This document shows positions 1 through 6,082 of a stretch of DNA of 7,051 bases, one piece after another; positions within the stretch are counted from its first letter, which is position 1, and each line of letters begins with the position of its first letter. The position numbers and the translations under genes were made by a program. The notes beneath the pieces are model-generated. The model saw only the letters and a program-made list of their open reading frames with translations, did no database searches and was not told where the DNA came from. Source of the stretch: Thermaerobacter marianensis (GTDB lineage: Bacteria; Bacillota; Sulfobacillia; DYIH01; DYIG01); contig DYIG01000075.1 in assembly GCA_020723725.1 (NCBI GenBank), positions 279 through 7,329 on the forward strand. The letters are read 5' to 3'.

Positions 1-20
1 GCCGAAGGGTATGATCTGCT

Positions 21-1520
21 TTGGCTGTGTTTTTAGTTAATGCGTTTTTGAGTATTATTGGGGCGGCCATGATTATTTATGTTGGCCTCGGCCTCCTTGG
101 CATACGTGTAGAACGCTCGCGTTTGATTGTGACCAGTATCTTGTCGGGACTCCTCACAGGCCTCACTTCCCAGGCCTATATCTACTTTAAAATACCGCTG
201 GGAAGCCATACCTTGGTGGCTACTTTGATAACAATTGCGTTAATAAAGACAATAATGAAATTCCCATGGGGGATAGCATCTGCCGGTCTCCTTACGGGGA
301 CGATTTTGAGCGGATTTGGACCTTTTGTTCTCATAGCTTTCCTAAGAGTATCGGGCTTGGAAATGAAAACCGTTTATGGTTCCCCCATTTTATTTGGGTT
401 GGCGGCATTCCTGGATCATTCAGTGATAATACTCTTTACCTTCCTGGTTGCCAGAAAGGGGATTAAACTCTTAAACCTTAGGGATATAAAGGGTGCGGAA
501 ACCCACAATACCCTCATGCTATTGAACTTATTACTAACCTTGACCTTTATTCTCGTATTTATAGGGGTATACACCGCGATGAGGAGGGAGCCCCTTTACG
601 CGGCGATTCCTTCCGGGGTTCCCGGCTGGTTCTTCTGGGCCATGGTTACGGCTATGCCTGTGGTGGCCCTGATGTATGTTCGCAAAATGCAGAGGGCGTT
701 CCAGATGGAACGGGAACTCAAGGAGGCTGAGGGCCTTGCGGCAGTTGGTCGCCTGGTCTCAAACATCGTTCATGAGGTTCGCAACCCGGTCATGTGCCTC
801 AGGGGGAACCTTCAGGTTCTGCAAAGGTTGATAAAGCTGGGATCAATACAGACCGAATTGAAAAAATCCATTGACATATCCATCAAGGAGCTGGATCACC
901 TGCAAAACTTGCTCAATGAGCTCTTGCAACTGGGCAAGCCTGAGGTGGATATCAGGGAACCGGTGGAAATGGGCTCGATCCTCTCGGAGGTTGTTTCTGG
1001 TTTGGAACAGACCGCGGTTACTGAGGGTGTGGAAGTCGAGATAAATGCCCCTGCGGATTTGCCCAAATTGTACGCCAACAAGCAGCGTCTAAAGCAGGCG
1101 ATTACCAACCTAGTCATAAACGCCGTGCAAAGCAAACCCGCAGACGGCCGAATACGTTTGATAGCTTCCTATGACCGCCCTAATGACCGTCTCCATCTGG
1201 ATGTTTCCGACACCGGGTGCGGGATACCAGAAACGGATCTGGAGAGGATTTTCGAGCCCTTCTATACCTCCAGGTCTGATGGGACTGGTTTGGGGTTGGC
1301 GATTGTAAAGAAGATAGTTACGGATCACAGGGGTCATATAAGAGTTGCCAGCTCACCGCAGGGAACCGTTTTCTCCATGGAGTTCCCCGTCGAAGAAAAC
1401 AGACGTGCTCTAAGCAAAAAACCCCCCGAATTTGTTAAAAACGGGGGGCGAGCTATGAAATATTTCAGCGTTTCACAAGGCGGCGGAACAGAAGCACGGC
1501 AGCGCCAAGCCCCAGGCTAA
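21..1520 (+). CDS. Multi-pass membrane sensor histidine kinase
   Basis: A 499-residue sensor kinase that should autophosphorylate on a histidine and pass the phosphate to a response regulator. The N-terminal half is membrane-embedded, with about seven hydrophobic segments (roughly 4-27, 36-57, 63-80, 86-108, 122-144, 164-185, 202-221). A short coiled linker follows, then a HisKA domain with the H-box HEVRNP (His251). The HATPase domain has the N-box around Asn363/Asn367, G1 box DTGCGIP (397-403), F-box FEPFYTS (411-417) and G2 box GTGLGLAIVK (421-430). No PAS or HAMP domain is visible. The TTG start follows an in-frame stop at 12-14 and a GAAGGG 11 nt upstream; the next in-frame start, ATG 69, would destroy the first membrane segment. 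No response regulator lies in the window, so the partner is unknown. The architecture resembles KinB-like sporulation kinases, but that role is inference. The last ~40 residues are not kinase-like and run through the terminator and small gene of the opposite strand. Confidence 0.93.
   Translation: MAVFLVNAFLSIIGAAMIIYVGLGLLGIRVERSRLIVTSILSGLLTGLTSQAYIYFKIPLGSHTLVATLITIALIKTIMKFPWGIASAGLLTGTILSGFGPFVLIAFLRVSGLEMKTVYGSPILFGLAAFLDHSVIILFTFLVARKGIKLLNLRDIKGAETHNTLMLLNLLLTLTFILVFIGVYTAMRREPLYAAIPSGVPGWFFWAMVTAMPVVALMYVRKMQRAFQMERELKEAEGLAAVGRLVSNIVHEVRNPVMCLRGNLQVLQRLIKLGSIQTELKKSIDISIKELDHLQNLLNELLQLGKPEVDIREPVEMGSILSEVVSGLEQTAVTEGVEVEINAPADLPKLYANKQRLKQAITNLVINAVQSKPADGRIRLIASYDRPNDRLHLDVSDTGCGIPETDLERIFEPFYTSRSDGTGLGLAIVKKIVTDHRGHIRVASSPQGTVFSMEFPVEENRRALSKKPPEFVKNGGRAMKYFSVSQGGGTEARQRQAPG
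1416..1448 (-). terminator. Intrinsic terminator of the panB unit
   Basis: Read on the minus strand, a GC-rich 7-bp stem (CCCCCCG pairing with CGGGGGG, 1448-1442 with 1428-1422) encloses a 13-nt AU-rich loop and is followed at once by six T residues (1421-1416). On the plus strand no T-run follows the stem, so the signal is directional. It would end transcription coming from panB and the 39-codon gene. It lies wholly inside the 3' end of the convergent histidine kinase gene. Confidence 0.85.
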
Positions 1521-1584
1521 CAGCGCCTATTGCCAGGCCGGTGTTAACCCTGCCGCCGGCGCGCGCTTTCGCTCGAAACCACAT
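1465..1584 (-). CDS. Small single-span membrane protein (39 aa), unknown function
   Basis: ATG at 1584 to TGA at 1465 encodes 39 residues: a basic N-terminus (WFRAKARAGGR), one hydrophobic helix at about residues 13-33 that is rich in Gly, Ala and Leu and has a GxxxG at 16-20, then a basic tail (RRLVKR). The open frame alone would be weak evidence at this size. It is supported by a near-ideal Shine-Dalgarno (GGGAGGTGG) 8 nt upstream, a position 38 nt after the panB stop on the same strand, and an intrinsic terminator 16 nt past its stop. Together these suggest the second gene of a panB unit. The family is not recognised. A role in membrane association or stress is possible, but nothing in the sequence assigns one. 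It overlaps the last 56 bp of the kinase gene on the other strand. Confidence 0.72.
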   Translation of the reverse strand: MWFRAKARAGGRVNTGLAIGAVSLGLGAAVLLFRRLVKR

Positions 1585-1592
1585 TATTTAAA

Positions 1593-1601
1593 CCACCTCC
1601 C
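1593..1601 (-). promoter_or_regulatory. Strong ribosome binding site of the 39-codon gene
   Basis: GGGAGGTGG on the minus strand ends 8 nt before the ATG at 1584. It closely matches the anti-Shine-Dalgarno and is the main reason to accept this short gene. Its 5' end touches the 3' arm of the intercistronic hairpin (1600-1634). Confidence 0.75.
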
Positions 1602-1634
1602 AGACGACAAATAGTGTATCCACTATTCGTCTGG
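1600..1634 (-). repeat. Intercistronic inverted repeat overlapping the panB stop
   Basis: Two 7-bp stems are stacked around a 4-nt loop. CCAGACG (1634-1628 on the minus strand) pairs with CGTCTGG (1606-1600), and AATAGTG (1627-1621) pairs with CACTATT (1616-1610). A 3-nt bulge (1609-1607) sits on one side. The panB TAG stop codon is inside the inner stem, and the last base of the outer stem abuts the Shine-Dalgarno of the downstream small gene. No T-run follows, so it is not a terminator. It could stabilise the panB mRNA, tie small-gene translation to ribosomes clearing panB, or bind a protein. Confidence 0.75.
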
Positions 1635-2498
1635 TGCAAGCATGAGGTTTTTAACTTTAACAAACTCTTCTTCTTTCAGGTGAAAAGAGTGTTCGGGAGA
1701 GGGAAAGCTGCCATTGCGCGTTTCCTCGGCAAAAGCTGCTATTGCGCCGACTGCAGCCTCACCGAGTTCGGCGTATCGCTTCACAAACCGGGGGGTTAGC
1801 TTATCATACAGCCCCAGGAGATCAGATATCACCAGGACCTGACCGTCACAGCCCGCGCCTGAACCGATACCGATCAAGGGCATGGTAAGCCGATCACGAA
1901 TTAGGGAAGCTACCTTATCGGGGACGCACTCGACAACGATTGCAAAAACGCCGGCCTGCTGCAGCGCCAGGGCGTCATCCAGAATCAACCTTGCCGATTC
2001 CGGGGTTTTCCCCTGAACCTTGTAACCGCTGTGAAGGGAAGCCGTTTGTGGCGTGAGGCCCAGGTGTCCCATTACGGGAATCCCTGCCTTGACAATCGCC
2101 TGAATGGCAGGGAGGGTTTCCCGCCCGCCTTCCACCTTCACCGCCTGTGCGCCGCCCTCCTTGATAAGACGTCCGGCATTGACCACCGCTTGTGCCGGAG
2201 TGACCTGGTAACTCATGAACGGCATGTCCGAAACCAGGAGGGCTTGCCGGCAGGCTCTGGCACAGGCTTTGGTATGGTGGATCATGTCAGCCATGGTGAC
2301 GGGAACGGTGCTGTCATACCCGAGGGCAACCATACCCAGAGAATCCCCTACTAATATTATGTCGACTTTAGCCCTTTCAGCCAGGGTCGCCGTGGGGAAA
2401 TCATAAGCGGTTACCATAACCAAGCGCTCGCCCCTGGTTTTTTTCTCCAACAAAGTGTTTACGGTGACTCTTGCCTGGCCCCCTGTATTCCCTGACAT
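1623..2498 (-). CDS. panB: 3-methyl-2-oxobutanoate hydroxymethyltransferase (ketopantoate hydroxymethyltransferase)
   Basis: Cytoplasmic enzyme that transfers a one-carbon unit from 5,10-methylenetetrahydrofolate to 2-oxoisovalerate, giving ketopantoate, the first committed step to pantothenate and CoA. At 291 residues it is slightly longer than E. coli PanB (264), with extra residues at both ends. It is a TIM barrel with family motifs in order: VGDSLGM (Asp52), DMPFMSY (Asp91), KVEGG (Lys121, Glu123), GHLGLTPQ (His145), YKVQG, ECVP (Glu190, the expected catalytic base), IGIGSG, DGQVLV and EHSFH. These line up with E. coli Asp45, Asp84, Lys112, Glu114, His136 and Glu181 at constant offsets, so all metal and catalytic residues are present. 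The ATG at 2498 has a GGGGGTG upstream. panC and panD are not adjacent, unlike in Bacillus; the downstream partner is a 39-residue membrane protein. Confidence 0.97.
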   Translation of the reverse strand: MSGNTGGQARVTVNTLLEKKTRGERLVMVTAYDFPTATLAERAKVDIILVGDSLGMVALGYDSTVPVTMADMIHHTKACARACRQALLVSDMPFMSYQVTPAQAVVNAGRLIKEGGAQAVKVEGGRETLPAIQAIVKAGIPVMGHLGLTPQTASLHSGYKVQGKTPESARLILDDALALQQAGVFAIVVECVPDKVASLIRDRLTMPLIGIGSGAGCDGQVLVISDLLGLYDKLTPRFVKRYAELGEAAVGAIAAFAEETRNGSFPSPEHSFHLKEEEFVKVKNLMLAPDE

Positions 2499-2579
2499 AG
2501 CAGCACCCCCATAATTAACAAGCCCTTAACGTAAATATCTTTCAGCATGAAACGTGACACATATAGCTTAATTGGAATA

Positions 2580-2585
2580 ATTATA
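2580..2585 (-). promoter_or_regulatory. Possible -10 box for panB
   Basis: A perfect TATAAT lies on the minus strand about 80 nt before the panB start. No convincing -35 box sits 16-18 bp upstream (GAAAGA at the expected place) and there is no TGn extension, so this is only a candidate. Confidence 0.3.
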
Positions 2586-2659
2586 GCGCTTATCCATGTA
2601 TTTCTTTCCTGAAGGGTGCGCAATCTATTGTGTGCGAGAGTCGTTTTCGGGTTTCCAGC

Positions 2660-2689
2660 TTCACACCAGCCAAAATTTAACCGTATAAT
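2660..2689 (+). promoter_or_regulatory. SigA-type promoter of murC
   Basis: TTCACA (2660-2665) and a perfect TATAAT (2684-2689) are separated by 18 bp, one mismatch from the housekeeping consensus. Transcription would begin near 2696, leaving a leader of about 25 nt before the murC start, just enough for its Shine-Dalgarno. Confidence 0.7.
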
Positions 2690-2705
2690 AAGGCCGCGAT
2701 AGGCC

Positions 2706-2715
2706 GGAGGAGGTG
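2706..2715 (+). promoter_or_regulatory. Ribosome binding site that decides the murC start
   Basis: GGAGGAGGTG is a near-perfect Shine-Dalgarno that ends 6 nt before TTG 2722, an ideal spacing. It physically overlaps the alternative GTG at 2713, which makes that upstream start unlikely. Confidence 0.7.
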
Positions 2716-2721
2716 AAAGGC

Positions 2722-4110
2722 TTGATTGAGCCAGCACATTACCACCTCGTTGGGATTGGTGGCTATGGGATGAGCGGCATCGCTCAGGTCCTGCTGCAGA
2801 TGGGGCAAACCGTCAGCGGTTCTGACGTTAAGCCCAACGAGCGTACGGCACGCCTGGAATCCCTGGGCGCAAGGATTCAATATTTTCATCAGGCGTCAAA
2901 CATAAATGGGGCCAATACTGTTGTTTACAGCACTGATGTCCCCAAAGAAAACCCTGAGCTCGAAGCCGCACGTCAGCTTGGTCTCAAGATCATGCATCGT
3001 TCGGAAGTGCTTGCCCGGTTGCTTAATTCCAGAGAAGGCATAGCGGTTTCAGGCACTCATGGCAAGACAACTGTAACTTCTATGATCGCCCTTGTTTTAG
3101 AGAAGGCAGGGTTGGATCCAACGGCTATTATCGGGGCAGACGTCGACTTCTATTCCAGTAACGCCAAGCTGGGAAAAGGTTCGCAGTTAGTGGCCGAGGC
3201 GGATGAGAGCGATGGGTCTTTCCTTCGATACCAACCGGCTATGGCCGTGGTTACCAATATTGAGCCAGAACACCTGGATCACTATGACGGTGATTTCCGA
3301 AACCTGGTCAAGGCTTTCAGGCAGTTTATAGACCAGGTAAAACCCGGAGGGCTTGCAATCCTGTGCAGCGATGACGCACGTGTCATGGAGATTGGCGAGG
3401 ATTATGCCGGGAACCGTGTCCTGTACGGGTTTGGCCCTGAGGCCGAACTCTCGGCCCATGATGTTGTGGCGACCCGGACAGAGACAATCTATACCGTCAC
3501 CTACAAAAACAGGGACCTTGGCCGTGCTATGCTCGTAGTCCCCGGCGTTCATAACGTCGTCAATTCACTGGCGGCTTTTGCCGTTGGCCTGCACCTGGGC
3601 ATTCCTTTTGAAATAATGCGGGATGCCCTGCGGCAATTCCGGGGAGCCAAGCGTCGTTTTGAGGTCATAGGACAGCCGTCAGGAATAACGGTGGTGGACG
3701 ATTACGCCCACCATCCCACCGAAATCAAGGCAACCATCCGCGCCGCCAGGGAACGGACGCCCAACAGGGTCATAGCCGTCTTCCAGCCACAACGTTATTC
3801 GCGTACCAAGATGTTGATGAATGAATTCAGTGACGCTTTTAACCAGGCGGATGAGGTAGTGTTGACCGATATCTATTCCCCTCCAGGGGAGAAGCCCATA
3901 CCGGGTGTTAGTTCACAGGTGTTGGCGGAAATGATGAGGCAGCGTGACAAGCGAGATGTAAATTGTTTCTCGCGCAAGGAGGACATAGTGGAGTATATCC
4001 TCGGGATTGCCCGGCCGGGGGATTTTATCCTTACAATGGGCGCCGGGGACATCTGGAAGGTTGCCGCGACCGTGGCGGAGCGGTTGGATGGCCGCACAAA
4101 AGCTTCCTGA
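2722..4110 (+). CDS. murC: UDP-N-acetylmuramate--L-alanine ligase
   Basis: Cytoplasmic Mur ligase that uses ATP to join L-alanine to UDP-MurNAc, the first amino-acid addition in the peptidoglycan stem peptide. From TTG 2722 it has 462 residues, normal for MurC. In order: the N-terminal UDP-binding domain with GIGGYGMSGIA (11-21); the central ATPase domain with P-loop GTHGKTT (111-117), EADESD (159-164) and NIEPEHLDH (179-187); and the C-terminal domain with DDYAHHPTE (326-334), FQPQRYSRT (354-362) and MGAGDIW near the end. Nothing essential is missing. The TTG start is preferred over the in-frame GTG at 2713 (three residues longer) because the Shine-Dalgarno overlaps that GTG. The gene stands alone, with its own promoter and terminator and outside any division/cell-wall cluster, as is also seen in Bacillus. 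It is divergent from panB, and guaB follows after a terminator. Confidence 0.97.
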   Translation: MIEPAHYHLVGIGGYGMSGIAQVLLQMGQTVSGSDVKPNERTARLESLGARIQYFHQASNINGANTVVYSTDVPKENPELEAARQLGLKIMHRSEVLARLLNSREGIAVSGTHGKTTVTSMIALVLEKAGLDPTAIIGADVDFYSSNAKLGKGSQLVAEADESDGSFLRYQPAMAVVTNIEPEHLDHYDGDFRNLVKAFRQFIDQVKPGGLAILCSDDARVMEIGEDYAGNRVLYGFGPEAELSAHDVVATRTETIYTVTYKNRDLGRAMLVVPGVHNVVNSLAAFAVGLHLGIPFEIMRDALRQFRGAKRRFEVIGQPSGITVVDDYAHHPTEIKATIRAARERTPNRVIAVFQPQRYSRTKMLMNEFSDAFNQADEVVLTDIYSPPGEKPIPGVSSQVLAEMMRQRDKRDVNCFSRKEDIVEYILGIARPGDFILTMGAGDIWKVAATVAERLDGRTKAS

Positions 4111-4150
4111 AAGCAAGTAAGGAAAACCTGTCATCATAGCCTATTGATAA

Positions 4151-4180
4151 AGAGGACCCGTTAAAAGGGTCCTTTGCTTT
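4151..4180 (+). terminator. Intrinsic terminator after murC
   Basis: A perfect 7-bp stem, AGGACCC (4153-4159) with GGGTCCT (4167-4173), has a 7-nt loop and is followed by a T-rich tract (TTGCTTTATT). It lies about 40 nt past the murC stop and separates murC from guaB. Confidence 0.8.
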
Positions 4181-4228
4181 ATTACTTGGCTTAAACCTGC
4201 TATTCTTGTTCCATCGGAGGGGTCCCGC

Positions 4229-5692
4229 TTGTCAATGGAAGAACGTTTCATAGGCGAAGGCCTGACATTTGATGATGTTTTATTGCTGCCGACAGCCTCA
4301 GAGGTCCTACCCAGGGACGTTGATGTCTCTACCAATCTTACCGAGAGGATAACCCTGAACATCCCGTTGGTGAGTGCCGGGATGGATACCGTGACGGAGT
4401 CGCGCATGGCTATCGCGATGGCGCGTGAGGGCGGCATAGGTGTTATCCATAAGAACATGAGCGCAGAGCGGCAGGCCTCTGAAGTAGACAAGGTCAAACG
4501 CTCGGAGCATGGCGTTATATCGGATCCCTTTCACCTCTCACCGCGTCATGCGATACGTGAAGCCATTGGGCTTATGGAACGCTATCACATCTCAGGCGTT
4601 CCGGTTGTGGAGGAGAATGGCCGCCTCGTAGGGATTATCACCAACCGTGACCTCCGTTTTGAGGAGAACTACGGCCGTCCTATTGCCGAGGTGATGACAA
4701 GGGAAGGGTTGGTTACCGCACCGGTCGGCACCACGCTTGAAGAAGCCAAGGAGATCCTGGCCAAGCACCGGATCGAGAAGCTCCCCCTTGTGGACGAGCA
4801 TTTTCGGCTTAAGGGTCTGATCACTATCAAGGACATCGAGAAGGCGCGCAAATACCCCAACTCCGCCAAGGATGGACGTGGCAGGCTGCTAGTCGCTGCC
4901 GCAGTGGGTGTTGGTGAGGGCAGCCTGGAGAGGGCCGAGGCCCTTGTGGCTGCGGGCGTGGATGCTATCGTGGTTGATACCGCGCACGGTCATAGCCGCA
5001 ACGTGTTGGAGTTCACGCGCAGGCTAAAACAAACCTTCCCGGATGTCGATGTGGTTGCCGGGAATGTTGCTACAGCGGAAGGGACCCGGGCCCTGATAGA
5101 GGCAGGGGCCAATGTGGTGAAGGTCGGCATCGGCCCGGGTTCCATTTGCACCACCCGGGTTATCGCTGGGATAGGTGTCCCGCAGTTTACAGCGGTGCTC
5201 AATTGCGCGGCCGAGGCGGCGCGGCACGGTGTGGGCATCATTGCCGATGGTGGCATCAAGTACTCCGGTGACATAACCAAGGCCTTGGCTGCCGGGGCGC
5301 GCACTGTCATGATAGGCGGTCTCTTCGCAGGCACCGAAGAAAGCCCCGGTGAAACGGAGATATACCAGGGACGCAGCTTTAAGGTCTATCGGGGAATGGG
5401 TTCCCTTGGGGCCATGCGGGCAGGGTCCGGTGACCGGTATTTTCAGACAGATTTGGATAAACTGGTACCGGAAGGTATCGAAGGCCGAGTGCCTTATCGG
5501 GGACCGCTTTCGGAAACCGTCTTCCAGCTTGTTGGCGGCCTGAGGGCCGGGATGGGCTATTGCGGGGCACGTAACCTGGGGGAATTGCGTAATACGGCCA
5601 GGTTCGTGAAGATCACGGCGGCGGGTCTCAGGGAAAGCCACCCGCATGACGTGCAGATGACCAAGGAACCGCCCAACTATATCATCAGTTAG
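4229..5692 (+). CDS. guaB: Inosine-5'-monophosphate dehydrogenase
   Basis: Cytoplasmic enzyme that oxidises IMP to XMP with NAD+, the rate-limiting step of GMP synthesis. The 487 residues match the family (E. coli 488). The catalytic (beta/alpha)8 barrel starts with LTFDDVLLLP and is interrupted by two CBS domains at about residues 96-150 and 155-212. It then resumes with VDTAHGHS, GPGSICTTR carrying the active-site Cys307, ADGGI (339-343, IMP phosphate binding), RGMGSL (388-393) and the mobile flap EGRVPYRG (Glu418, Arg420, Tyr423). All catalytic parts are present. TTG 4229 is chosen because GGAGGGG (4216-4222) lies 6 nt before it; ATG 4235 would have a spacing of 12. The promoter must lie between the murC terminator and here. 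A TGC-TATTCT at 4198-4206 looks like an extended -10 but has a poor -35. No purine riboswitch fold is evident in this short leader. A small membrane-protein gene follows 17 bp later. Confidence 0.98.
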   Translation: MSMEERFIGEGLTFDDVLLLPTASEVLPRDVDVSTNLTERITLNIPLVSAGMDTVTESRMAIAMAREGGIGVIHKNMSAERQASEVDKVKRSEHGVISDPFHLSPRHAIREAIGLMERYHISGVPVVEENGRLVGIITNRDLRFEENYGRPIAEVMTREGLVTAPVGTTLEEAKEILAKHRIEKLPLVDEHFRLKGLITIKDIEKARKYPNSAKDGRGRLLVAAAVGVGEGSLERAEALVAAGVDAIVVDTAHGHSRNVLEFTRRLKQTFPDVDVVAGNVATAEGTRALIEAGANVVKVGIGPGSICTTRVIAGIGVPQFTAVLNCAAEAARHGVGIIADGGIKYSGDITKALAAGARTVMIGGLFAGTEESPGETEIYQGRSFKVYRGMGSLGAMRAGSGDRYFQTDLDKLVPEGIEGRVPYRGPLSETVFQLVGGLRAGMGYCGARNLGELRNTARFVKITAAGLRESHPHDVQMTKEPPNYIIS

Positions 5693-5709
5693 AATCAGGG
5701 GGATGGCTA

Positions 5710-5949
5710 ATGGCGCAGAAGAAATCGGTGGGCAAGCCTAATGTAGCCGGTGGCAAGCCTAATGCAGCAAGTGGAAAGCCCAACGTGGTAGGCGCCCGTA
5801 AGGGACAGGGGAGGGGTCGCCGCCCTGAACCGCTCAACTTCCTTCGCAGGCGCAAGATCGCGATGTATATTTCCATTGCTGTGACTGTCATCTTCATTGT
5901 CACGCTCTTCATAGGTTTTAACTTTGGCGGCGCTGTACCCTCCAAGTAA
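5710..5949 (+). CDS. Small basic membrane protein with N-terminal GKPN heptad repeats, unknown function
   Basis: A 79-residue protein starting 17 bp after guaB on the same strand, probably co-transcribed with it. The ATG at 5710 has AGGGGG (5697-5702) 7 nt upstream. Residues 8-28 are three imperfect heptads (GKPNVAG, GKPNAAS, GKPNVVG). Residues 29-49 are strongly basic (RKGQGRGRRPE, then RRRK), and 51-70 form one hydrophobic membrane helix with a short tail of about nine residues. By the positive-inside rule the repeat region should lie in the cytoplasm. The lysine- and arginine-rich, low-complexity N-terminus would suit contact with nucleic acid or acidic lipid, but that is speculation. I do not recognise the family. 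It could be a lineage-specific orphan. The good ribosome binding site and clean membrane helix argue for a real gene. Confidence 0.8.
   Translation: MAQKKSVGKPNVAGGKPNAASGKPNVVGARKGQGRGRRPEPLNFLRRRKIAMYISIAVTVIFIVTLFIGFNFGGAVPSK
5731..5793 (+). repeat. Three tandem 21-bp coding repeats
   Basis: Three in-frame units of 21 bp (5731-5751, 5752-5772, 5773-5793) encode the GKPN heptads. Units 1 and 2 share 18 of 21 bases; unit 3 is more diverged, largely at third codon positions, while keeping GKPN. That pattern suggests duplication followed by selection on the peptide. Confidence 0.8.
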
Positions 5950-5972
5950 TACCTTTTAACCCTAATTTGCTC

Positions 5973-6001
5973 TTGACTAATTTCAAAGTCTTGAATATCA
6001 T
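5973..6001 (+). promoter_or_regulatory. SigA-type promoter of groES-groEL
   Basis: TTGACT (5973-5978) and TATCAT (5996-6001) are separated by an ideal 17 bp, with predicted transcription start near 6008, just before the CIRCE operator. The spacer holds a small inverted repeat (TTCAA 5982-5986 with TTGAA 5991-5995) of unknown meaning. No terminator is visible between the upstream small gene and this promoter, so some read-through from guaB is possible. Confidence 0.8.
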
Positions 6002-6016
6002 ACCATTTGGCGGTCG

Positions 6017-6043
6017 TTAGCACTCACCAAGAGGGAGTGCTAA
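6017..6043 (+). promoter_or_regulatory. CIRCE operator (HrcA binding site)
   Basis: TTAGCACTC (6017-6025), a 9-bp spacer, and GAGTGCTAA (6035-6043) form a perfect match to the CIRCE consensus. It starts about 9 bp past the predicted transcription start, so it lies in the DNA operator and in the mRNA leader. HrcA should repress groES-groEL here until heat shock titrates GroEL. hrcA itself is not in the window. Confidence 0.97.
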
Positions 6044-6082
6044 TAGATCCAAAAAAAATACCATATAGAGGGGGTAGAATGG

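Noticed and set aside
1..36. Possible C-terminal end of an upstream gene (frame 1 stays open from the window edge to TAG 34-36)
   Set aside because: Only 11 codons are visible, with no recognisable sequence, and an open frame this short at an edge is expected by chance.
1422..1448. The GC-rich stem as a plus-strand terminator for the histidine kinase gene
   Set aside because: It lies before the kinase stop and has no T-run on the plus strand; the T-run is only on the minus strand.
2499..2659. Hidden small gene or RNA in the divergent panB-murC gap
   Set aside because: Stops are frequent, no frame has a Shine-Dalgarno with coding character, and no clear RNA fold was seen. It looks like AT-rich promoter DNA.
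2713..2715. GTG 2713 as the murC start
   Set aside because: It lies inside the Shine-Dalgarno GGAGGAGGTG. TTG 2722 has ideal spacing, and only three residues differ.
4111..4228. Purine or other riboswitch in front of guaB
   Set aside because: Apart from the murC terminator, under 50 nt remain, too little for a purine aptamer plus expression platform, and no conserved core was seen.
5024..5647. Long minus-strand open frame (207 codons) inside guaB
   Set aside because: It is fully antisense to a highly conserved guaB coding region, has no Shine-Dalgarno or family motifs, and its composition is what a GC-rich shadow frame gives.
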